Part shown: one piece after another, positions 1 to 5,073 of the stretch | Numbering within the stretch: position 1 is the stretch's first letter | Layout of the letters: each line of letters starts with the position of its first letter | Origin: Treponema sp. | Lineage (GTDB): Bacteria > Spirochaetota > Spirochaetia > Treponematales > Breznakiellaceae | Length of the DNA stretch: 6,962 nt | Assembly (NCBI GenBank): GCA_031257595.1 | Contig: JAIROH010000244.1 | Span: forward strand, 1 to 6,962 | Direction of reading: 5' to 3' | The notes under the pieces: generated by a model | What the model saw: only the letters and a program-made list of their open reading frames with translations | What the model was told of the DNA's origin: nothing | Database searches by the model: none | Position numbers and translations under genes: made by a program

Positions 1-147
1 GAACATTGTCCCTGTCCGGCAGTTAAAAGGAGCCCCTCGTAAATGGAATTATTTCAACAAATACAAATGCAACCAAAAACCCAGTTTCTGAGACCCCCTT
101 AAGTTTATGATGTTGTGCCAGGCACCCCTGCGTTTCCCCCCTGGTCG
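1..147. other. Left flank with no supported gene
   Basis: This AT-rich stretch lies downstream of the first lipoprotein gene. I see no convincing coding frame, no tRNA-like cloverleaf and no strong terminator on either strand. A short odd palindrome, GTGCC-A-GGCAC, lies near 117-127, but its stem is too short and it lacks the U-tract of an intrinsic terminator. How lipoprotein transcription ends here is therefore not visible. Confidence 0.5.
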
Positions 148-1494
148 TCACGGCCCCGGGCCATACTGCCGCCGCTCAATTACAACATCGTTTTTTATCT
201 TGATGCCGGTTATGGCGCCGCCCCGCCGTACAATAGCGAAAACGCTGACAGGCCGGTCAGACGATAATTCCACGTTAACGCGGTTGTTTTTCTCATTAAT
301 GGACCCTTCTCCCAGATACCTGACCTCTACTGCCGTGTCCGTCACGGACAGTATTTCATAATAGGAAGCCAAACTGGTAATCCGGTAATTGGGATCCGAA
401 CCGATTACCATGAGTTTCCCGCTGACGCTTATCGTGTCCCAATGGAGGGTCTTCGCGCCCCGGTCCAATCTTTCTCTGGTTTCTGTTACATATCTCCTGC
501 CGAACGCGGTTTCCTGCCAATAACCGCTGCGCTCCTCAACCCGTCTATCAGGTTCCTGGGTCTCATAGGTACGGATATACCAGCCTTCCAGGGGAGTCTT
601 GGGCGCGTCCCGTAACGGGGCCAGCCCCAGCCGCGCGTTCAATTCCGCCACCAGTTTCAGCCCTCTCTCCGCGCTCTCCTCCGCTTCCCGCTGCCGCTCC
701 TCCCGTTCCTTTTGACCTTCTTCCCACTTCCGGGCCTCTATTTCCGCCTGGGCGATACGCTGTTCGTTTTCATATTTTGCGCTTAACGAGGCAAGGGTTA
801 CCGGCCCGGCGGGGGTATCGGCGCTTCTCAGCGGGTCCTTCCCGTACCCGGCAAAGAAGTTCCAGGAGAAGGCGTTGGGCGCCATGGAAAGTACCGTGGG
901 GTTGGAAACAAGAAGGCGCTCAATTTTGTTACCATAAAAGGCCTCATATCCTATAAAGGTAACGCTGTCCGGTATAACCAGTTCCGTTAAAGCGCAGCTG
1001 CGGAAGGCGCCGCCTCCTATCTTGGTCAAACCCTGCGGCAGTTTAATCCGTGAAAGATTTTCATTCATGCAAAACGCGGAACCTTCTATGGTGACCAGTG
1101 TCTCCGGCAGCCTGACGCGGGATAATTTTTTGTTGCCATAAAACGCGGATTTTTCAATAACGCGCACGCCGTCGGGGATATAGACGCTCCGCAGGGAGGC
1201 CCGCCGATACCCTCCTCTTATCAAGTCATTAGTGAGAACTTTACTACTTGTAAAAGCCCTGGTGCCGATAACCGTTACGGGGAGGCCGTCTATGGTTTGG
1301 GGGATTACCACGTCGGCGGAACGCCCCACGTAGGCGACAATGGTTACCTCGCCGTCTTTGACTTCCGTTATAAAGTACTTCGCGTCGGTGGGCTTTTCGC
1401 CAAAACTATCGCCCGAAGCCGGCGTCCCGGCGCACCCCGCTAGCGCCAGCGCCGCCGCGATAAGAACCAACATCATCATCTTCATCGTTTTCAT
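148..1494 (-). CDS. BspA-like leucine-rich-repeat lipoprotein with coiled coil and unknown C-terminal domain
   Basis: This is a predicted surface or periplasmic lipoprotein of 448 residues. I chose the ATG at 1494 rather than the in-frame ATG at 1515, because an AGGGAG ribosome binding site sits 7 bp before it and the signal peptide then begins normally with MKTMK. A hydrophobic stretch (about 8-19) ends in the lipobox LAGC, so Cys21 should be lipidated. Residues 60-210 hold BspA/LRR_5-type repeats of the form IPxxVxxIxxxAFxxN, clearest near 104-121, 128-144, 151-166 and 173-189. Residues about 240-285 are highly charged (Glu, Arg, Lys, Gln) and probably coiled coil. Residues 300-448 look beta-rich and belong to no family I recognise. 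BspA-type repeats in other bacteria mediate binding to host or bacterial surfaces; that role here is inference. It is the second gene after the related lipoprotein, separated by 68 bp, and is probably cotranscribed. Confidence 0.85.
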   Translation of the reverse strand: MKTMKMMMLVLIAAALALAGCAGTPASGDSFGEKPTDAKYFITEVKDGEVTIVAYVGRSADVVIPQTIDGLPVTVIGTRAFTSSKVLTNDLIRGGYRRASLRSVYIPDGVRVIEKSAFYGNKKLSRVRLPETLVTIEGSAFCMNENLSRIKLPQGLTKIGGGAFRSCALTELVIPDSVTFIGYEAFYGNKIERLLVSNPTVLSMAPNAFSWNFFAGYGKDPLRSADTPAGPVTLASLSAKYENEQRIAQAEIEARKWEEGQKEREERQREAEESAERGLKLVAELNARLGLAPLRDAPKTPLEGWYIRTYETQEPDRRVEERSGYWQETAFGRRYVTETRERLDRGAKTLHWDTISVSGKLMVIGSDPNYRITSLASYYEILSVTDTAVEVRYLGEGSINEKNNRVNVELSSDRPVSVFAIVRRGGAITGIKIKNDVVIERRQYGPGP

Positions 1495-1525
1495 ACAAAC
1501 ACTCCCTGTAAACATAGTTTCTTAG
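1445..1525 (-). repeat. 81-bp leader and signal-peptide repeat, copy 1
   Basis: This block matches 2653-2733 at 75 of 81 positions by my hand alignment, with no gaps. It spans the CTAAGAAA upstream motif, the ribosome binding site, the start codon and most of the signal-peptide codons. Similarity falls away abruptly at the lipobox on one side and just upstream of the leader on the other. Confidence 0.9.
1502..1507 (-). promoter_or_regulatory. Ribosome binding site AGGGAG
   Basis: AGGGAG lies 7 bp before the ATG at 1494 and lies inside the longer frame that would start at 1515. It therefore decides the start codon in favour of 1494. Confidence 0.8.
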
Positions 1526-1542
1526 GCGCCACGGACGGCGCC
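1525..1542. other. GC-rich stem-loop between the two lipoprotein genes
   Basis: Two copies of the self-complementary hexamer GGCGCC are separated by ACGGAC. They can pair as a 6-bp GC stem with a 6-base loop in the 68-bp intergenic gap. No U-tract follows on the minus strand, so it is not a standard intrinsic terminator. It could stabilise the upstream mRNA end or attenuate the downstream gene; both are inference. Confidence 0.45.
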
Positions 1543-1562
1543 CATACAATCTTTCCTTCTCC

Positions 1563-2702
1563 CTATTGCGTTATCTCCCGCGCCTGCCTTAGGAAATTCA
1601 TAGCGTCTTCGGCAAATCTCCGCTCGTCTTCCTTCTCCTTCTGTTCCCGCCGTTCCTGGTCAAGCCTCGCCACTTCCCGCCGTTTTGCCGTATAAGTGTC
1701 CAGGATGCTTTGTACCTTCTCGTTGGGGGCTTTTATTTTTGCAAGGTCTTCTACTCTGAACCCATATAAATCGATATACGCCAGATTAGCCGGCAGAATA
1801 AGTTCACTATAGTCCTCCAGGTGAAGAGGGGTGAAATTCAGTGGTTGACTAATACCGATAACCGGCAGTCCGTTTATCGTATCGGGAATGACCACTGTCG
1901 TACTGTGATTTTCGGACACGCCCCTGATAGAGACAAGAACCAGGTGAGAGCCGGGAGTATAACTGTATAGAGCCGCTATGTCATGTTTATCGCTCGTATA
2001 GGCGATGACGGTTTCGACCGAGGGCGGTATGACAAAAGGCTCGTCCAGGGGATTGTCCGCAAAGGCGTTTGCCCCCAGGATTTTAACCCACGCCGGGACC
2101 GAAACGGAGGTAAGCCGGTTTCCCGCAAAGGCCCGATCTCCGATTTGGGTAATAATCTCCGAAAAAACAAGCCCGCTTATACAGTTGTTTTCAAACGCGC
2201 TGTTTCCAATATATGTTTTCCAGTGACGCATTTCGGGAAACACAAGTTCGCTTATCTCGTTGTCCGCAAACGCAAAGTCCTCAATATGGGGAAACATGCT
2301 ATCGCTCGCTTTTTGCGAGGTGCGGAACACTACCGTGGTCAACTTGTTACCGCGAAACGCGTTGGCATAAATATTTAACACCGAATTGGGAATACTTACC
2401 GCGATCAGTTCCTTTCCCCTAAACGCGTCGCCGGCAATATCCTTAACCGGTCTGCCGCTGATCTTGTCGGGGATACCGACTATTTTTGACGCGCCTTTGT
2501 ATCCGGTTATACTGATGCCGTTGCTCATCCTGTACTTTTCATACTCAAAATCCCCCGCCCTGCTTACCGGGATAAGCGGTTTGCCGTTTTCATCCCGTTT
2601 AAGCGTTTCCGCTTCGCCCGGGGCGGGGCCGGACGCGCAGCCTGAAACAACGGCCAGCGCCGCCGCGATAAGAACCAACATCATCGTTTTCATTGTTTTC
2701 AT
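1563..2702 (-). CDS. BspA-like leucine-rich-repeat lipoprotein
   Basis: This is a predicted lipoprotein of 379 residues and the first gene of the lipoprotein pair. The start at 2702 is preferred over the in-frame ATG at 2723 because AAGGAG lies 7 bp upstream. The signal peptide is nearly identical to that of the next gene, with lipobox VSGC and lipidated Cys22. After a short linker, irregular LRR_5/BspA repeats occupy about 75-220, with AFxxN cores near 103-119, 140-148, 164-173, 180-195 and 202-217. A second repeat-like segment lies at about 255-325. The last 45 residues (335-379) are a charged, probably helical tail that ends the protein, whereas the neighbour continues into an extra domain. 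The role is probably surface display or adhesion, inferred from family. No clear sigma-70 promoter is visible directly upstream, where the leader meets an intron remnant. Confidence 0.85.
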   Translation of the reverse strand: MKTMKTMMLVLIAAALAVVSGCASGPAPGEAETLKRDENGKPLIPVSRAGDFEYEKYRMSNGISITGYKGASKIVGIPDKISGRPVKDIAGDAFRGKELIAVSIPNSVLNIYANAFRGNKLTTVVFRTSQKASDSMFPHIEDFAFADNEISELVFPEMRHWKTYIGNSAFENNCISGLVFSEIITQIGDRAFAGNRLTSVSVPAWVKILGANAFADNPLDEPFVIPPSVETVIAYTSDKHDIAALYSYTPGSHLVLVSIRGVSENHSTTVVIPDTINGLPVIGISQPLNFTPLHLEDYSELILPANLAYIDLYGFRVEDLAKIKAPNEKVQSILDTYTAKRREVARLDQERREQKEKEDERRFAEDAMNFLRQAREITQ

Positions 2703-2733
2703 ACAAACGCTCCTTGTAAACATAATTTCTTAG
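2653..2733 (-). repeat. 81-bp leader and signal-peptide repeat, copy 2
   Basis: This is the partner of 1445-1525, with six substitutions and no gaps. It ends at 2733. Only about 19 bp separate it from the recognisable edge of the group II intron remnant, so the cassette boundary and the intron truncation are close together. Confidence 0.9.
2710..2715 (-). promoter_or_regulatory. Ribosome binding site AAGGAG
   Basis: AAGGAG is placed 7 bp before the ATG at 2702, the same geometry as in the neighbouring lipoprotein gene and in rny. It supports the shorter start. Confidence 0.8.
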
Positions 2734-2752
2734 CCATAAAGAAAAGGGTCCA

Positions 2753-2854
2753 CAGATTACACCTCGTGAGACACCCTTGCCTTTGGCTAACGCTTCCTAC
2801 TACCAAGCGCGTAGCGGACTTTCGCCACCCAGTTACTCCCCACGTCGGGCGCAC
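2753..2854 (-). mobile_element. Group II intron remnant, 5' end of domain I only
   Basis: Read on the minus strand, the fragment starts with GTGCGCCCG, the usual 5' splice-site sequence of bacterial group II introns. It then shows in order GAAAGTCCGC, a GTTAGCC box, GCAAGGGTGTC and AATCTG. From memory, the same elements in the same order and similar spacing open the Oceanobacillus iheyensis intron and related introns. After AATCTG the match stops. The rest of domain I, the maturase and domains V/VI are absent, and the sequence passes into the leader of the lipoprotein gene. It cannot splice or move. The stem before AATCTG looks shortened, consistent with decay. An Rfam covariance search would settle it. 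Confidence 0.72.
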
Positions 2855-2862
2855 ATCAAATC

Positions 2863-2889
2863 ATCCTGTCCGCCAACGGCAGACAGGAT
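2863..2889 (-). other. Exon-side stem-loop next to the intron 5' splice site
   Basis: ATCCTGTC and GACAGGAT form a perfect 8-bp inverted repeat around an 11-base centre that can add three more pairs after one mismatch, leaving an AAC loop. On the minus strand the stem ends 8 bp before the intron GTGCG. Class C group II introns are known to insert just downstream of such stem-loops (terminators or attC-like hairpins). The position fits that habit; assigning the remnant to class C is inference. Confidence 0.6.
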
Positions 2890-3093
2890 AAGCGCCTGAG
2901 TTACCGGCCCCCGCTGCACCGCGCCGACCTTCCGGTTCCCGCGGCGGCAGCAGACGAAAGCCGTCATACCCGCCTCCTCGGCGTCAAAGACAACGGATCC
3001 CTCTTCCTGAGCTGCGTCGGCGGAGTAGACGTTATATGGGGCAGGACGGCAATTTAAAGGGAAATCTGCGCTATATAGGCGTGTGTATGCGAT

Positions 3094-3108
3094 GGGGGGG
3101 GGGGGGGG
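3094..3108 (+). repeat. Poly-G tract of 15 bases
   Basis: An uninterrupted run of 15 G (C on the minus strand) is easily the longest homopolymer in the window. Tracts of this length slip during replication, and in Treponema pallidum poly-G length changes alter expression of several genes. Here it lies within a possible minus-strand reading frame and about 165 bp upstream of the plus-strand GerMN gene. The exact count may itself be a sequencing or assembly approximation. Confidence 0.95.
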
Positions 3109-3168
3109 TAAGAGGATAATTATTCAGTACCATGGCGGGTTTTACCGCTCTTGTTACCGTCATAGTCT

Positions 3169-3197
3169 ACGTTACCACAGGTTTGCAGAGAAGTCAA
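3169..3197 (-). promoter_or_regulatory. Candidate minus-strand sigma-70 promoter
   Basis: TTGACT (3192-3197) is followed after 17 bp by TAACGT (3169-3174). The -35 box is good and the -10 box is weak, matching TATAAT at three of six positions. The predicted start would fall close to the ATG at 3163, giving a leaderless or nearly leaderless transcript across the poly-C tract. No ribosome binding site precedes that ATG. Confidence 0.3.
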
Positions 3198-3201
3198 GTC
3201 T

Positions 3202-3213
3202 TTTTTGCAAAAA
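3202..3213. other. 12-bp palindrome TTTTTGCAAAAA
   Basis: This perfect palindrome lies between the two divergent candidate promoters, about 25 bp upstream of the plus-strand -35 box. It could be an operator or simply a chance AT-rich palindrome; nothing else identifies a regulator. Confidence 0.3.
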
Positions 3214-3237
3214 GGTGCCCGGCATTGCAGTGTAGAG

Positions 3238-3266
3238 TTGACCCCGGCCGCTAAAAAGTATATTGT
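3238..3266 (+). promoter_or_regulatory. Candidate promoter of the GerMN gene
   Basis: TTGACC (3238-3243) is followed by TATTGT at 3261-3266 with 17-bp spacing, or by the overlapping TATATT at 3259-3264 with 15-bp spacing. Either choice puts the transcription start within a few bases of the GTG start codon at 3273, which would make the mRNA essentially leaderless. Confidence 0.45.
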
Positions 3267-3272
3267 TACATC

Positions 3273-4046
3273 GTGGCTGCTTCGGGTAAAAAGAAAAAAA
3301 GTTCCGGTTTTGGCTGGCTTTTGTTTTGGCTGGCGTTTTTAATCGGCGTTACCCTTCTTTTTGTCGTAAACCGGGAGAAAATACAGAATAGTCTTTCCAT
3401 CCTGAAAGATCTTGTCGCCGACCCGGAAGCCAGGCCCGGTGTTCCCGGCTCCGATGTGTCCGCGGCGGATACGGACGAAACGGACGCCGCTTCCGGCGTG
3501 GCTGTGGACCGGCCCGCCGTGGAGCCTCCGGCTGCGGCCGTAGAGCCGGCCCCGCCGCCTTTGCCGGATACGCCTTCGGCCCCGCCTGCCGTACAACCCC
3601 AGGCCGCGCCGCCCGCCGTGCAGCCGGGGACGGTAAAACGGCAGGTATACCTGATACGGCTTGATAACGACGGGGGCCTTGTCGCCGCAAAGGTGGAGCG
3701 CAGCCTGCCTTCCGGCGATTCACCGATGCGGGATGCCCTGGAAGCGGTTATACGGGGGCCTTCCGCCGATGAGGCAAAACGGAATCTTCTTTCACTGATA
3801 CCGGAAAACGTTACGATTCTGGGCGCCACAGTCCGGGGCAGTACGGCGTACATCGACTTTAGCGAAGACTTTCTTTTTAATACCTATGGCATAGAAGGTT
3901 ACGCCGGTCAGCTTAGACAGGTGGTGTGGACCGCGACCGAGTTTGGCAATGTTAAAGATGTGCAGATACTTATTGAAGGCAAGCGCCTGGATTACCTGGG
4001 TGAAGGCATCTGGATCGGCAGCCCGCTCAGCCGGGATTCACTGTAG
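3273..4046 (+). CDS. Membrane-anchored GerMN-domain protein
   Basis: The 257-residue product has a basic N-terminus (GKKKK), one transmembrane segment at about 14-32 and no lipobox or signal-peptidase site, so it is probably a signal-anchor protein facing the periplasm. Residues about 50-118 are a Pro/Ala/Val-rich linker. Residues about 122-250 match the GerMN (sporulation/germination M) fold: QVYLIRLD strand, LEAVIRGP helix, ENVTILGATVRGSTAYIDFSEDF core, and RQVVWTATEF helix followed by VQILIEG. GerMN domains occur in spore-germination and N-acetylmuramoyl-L-alanine amidase-associated proteins, but also in many non-sporulating bacteria, where the role is not known. The GTG start is chosen because the frame begins there; no Shine-Dalgarno sequence is visible and the likely promoter is only a few bases away. 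The gene ends 12 bp from the convergent phosphoesterase gene. Confidence 0.85.
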   Translation: MAASGKKKKSSGFGWLLFWLAFLIGVTLLFVVNREKIQNSLSILKDLVADPEARPGVPGSDVSAADTDETDAASGVAVDRPAVEPPAAAVEPAPPPLPDTPSAPPAVQPQAAPPAVQPGTVKRQVYLIRLDNDGGLVAAKVERSLPSGDSPMRDALEAVIRGPSADEAKRNLLSLIPENVTILGATVRGSTAYIDFSEDFLFNTYGIEGYAGQLRQVVWTATEFGNVKDVQILIEGKRLDYLGEGIWIGSPLSRDSL

Positions 4047-4058
4047 GACAAAAGCGTA

Positions 4059-5069
4059 CTAAACATTTATCCGCCGTATGCCCAGCGCCCTTCCGGTTTC
4101 GCCGTCAATTTCGGCGACAACGCCCTGAACGGCGCAGTCCTGTTCCGAATCGGGCCTGGCACATTCCATCCGATAGGCAATTTGGCTTTTGGCGCGGTTA
4201 ATGCAGATGCCGGCGTCCATACCGATTACCCCGTTCATCGCGCCTGTCATACCGAGGTCGGTGATGTAAGCCGTTCCTCCGGGCAGTATCCGTTCGTCGG
4301 CGGTTTGTACGTGGGTATGGGTTCCGGCAACAACGCTTACCCTGCCGTCCAGGTAATAACCAAGGGCTTCTTTTTCGTCGGTTGATTCGGCGTGAAAGTC
4401 CACAATTACGACGCGCGGGTTTTCCGCAGCGGCTTCTTTATCCCGTCCGGCAGACTCCGCGAGTATCCTGTCGAAGCAGCGAAAAGGACAGTCAATGGCG
4501 GTCATACGTTTGCGGCCCTGGAGATTGATAACCAGAAACGGAATCCGTTTTCCGGTGGAACCATCCCCGGCGGGAATGGTTCCGGCAGGGGATTCAGAAA
4601 CGGGTTTTTCCAGCGCGAGCCAGCCCCTCCCCGGAACAGTCAAGAGCGCTGCCGGTTCCGAGGGGCTGTTTGCCGAGGGACCGTTACCGGATACCGATAC
4701 CGGACCGCTCTCGGGGGAGTCGTCCGCCGCAGGGCCGCTTTCGGGAGGATTGGCCGGGAAAGAGAAGCCGCCGGGAAGGCGATCCGGATAATTGGCGGGC
4801 CGCAGCACCGCTTTGCCGCTTTCAAGAACGGGCCAAAACTCCCGCTTTTCCCAGACGTGATTACCGCTTGTAACCACATCCGCGCCGGCGGCGAATATCC
4901 GGTTAAGGCTTTCTTCGGTAAGGCCGAAGCCGCCGGCGGCGTTTTCGCCGTTAACGGTAACCAGGAGCGGGCGATATTCCGCCCTAAGGACGGGCAGGCG
5001 CTTCTCCAGGACTTCCAGGCCCGGATCGCCCACCACGTCGCCAATCATGATTACGCGGATAACTGCCAC
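4059..5069 (-). CDS. ymdB: YmdB-type calcineurin-like metallophosphoesterase with low-complexity insertion
   Basis: This 336-residue protein belongs to the YmdB family (the MG_246/BB_0505 group), cytosolic di-metal phosphodiesterases; the Bacillus subtilis member hydrolyses cAMP and affects biofilm development. The metal-site motifs are all present: GDVVGDPG with Asp11, NGEN at 40-43, SGNHVW with Asn70, DFHAE with His226 and GTHTH with His251 and His253. THTHVQTADE and AYITDLGMTG are highly typical. Family members are usually about 260-270 residues. The excess lies mainly at about 104-175, a Pro/Ser/Gly/Ala-rich insertion with repeated PESGP between the RPANYP segment and the INLQGR strand. 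The GTG at 5069 is preferred, giving MAVIRVIMIGDVV; the ATG at 5048 would cut into the first beta strand, and a longer upstream frame only overlaps rny. It begins 4 bp after the rny stop codon, so it is cotranscribed and perhaps translationally coupled. Confidence 0.9.
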   Translation of the reverse strand: MAVIRVIMIGDVVGDPGLEVLEKRLPVLRAEYRPLLVTVNGENAAGGFGLTEESLNRIFAAGADVVTSGNHVWEKREFWPVLESGKAVLRPANYPDRLPGGFSFPANPPESGPAADDSPESGPVSVSGNGPSANSPSEPAALLTVPGRGWLALEKPVSESPAGTIPAGDGSTGKRIPFLVINLQGRKRMTAIDCPFRCFDRILAESAGRDKEAAAENPRVVIVDFHAESTDEKEALGYYLDGRVSVVAGTHTHVQTADERILPGGTAYITDLGMTGAMNGVIGMDAGICINRAKSQIAYRMECARPDSEQDCAVQGVVAEIDGETGRALGIRRINV

Positions 5070-5073
5070 GACG

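Larger units (their letters stand above)
2833..3163 (-). pseudogene. Possible broken or phase-variable reading frame interrupted by a poly-C tract
   Basis: From about 3123 to 2833 the minus strand has a stop-free frame of roughly 95 codons, but no start codon lies ahead of its poly-C tract. Its residues include YSADFPLNCR, EEGSVVFDAEEAG and GPVTQALILSAVGG. The last eight codons, including the stop, lie inside the intron remnant, so the original C-terminus is lost. A separate frame begins with ATG at 3163 (MTVTRAVKPAMV...), enters the same tract, and with 15 C ends at a TAG near 3071. With 14 or 17 C the two frames would join into one ORF of about 110 codons. The opposite strand is also open over 2815-3057 in the mirrored register and also lacks a start codon, so the strand is not certain. 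I recognise no family. Confidence 0.3.

Noticed and set aside
1..147. Start of another minus-strand gene at the left edge (ATG TTC at 4-6)
   Set aside because: Only two codons are visible and the AGGGA before them is too close to the ATG; there is not enough sequence to call.
2753..2889. Integron attC site
   Set aside because: Boxes resembling CTAAC and GTTAGC are present, but the paired core-site layout is missing and the group II intron alignment explains the sequence better.
3124..3280. Minus-strand open stretch ending GKTRHGTE at a TAA near 3124
   Set aside because: It has no start codon or ribosome binding site, runs antisense into the GerMN start and matches nothing I recognise. It may be an old gene tail, but I cannot support it.
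3266..3853. Minus-strand frame opposite the GerMN gene
   Set aside because: It is Ser/Arg/Gly/Ala-rich, as expected for the antisense of a Pro/Ala-rich linker, and it overlaps a clear GerMN domain.
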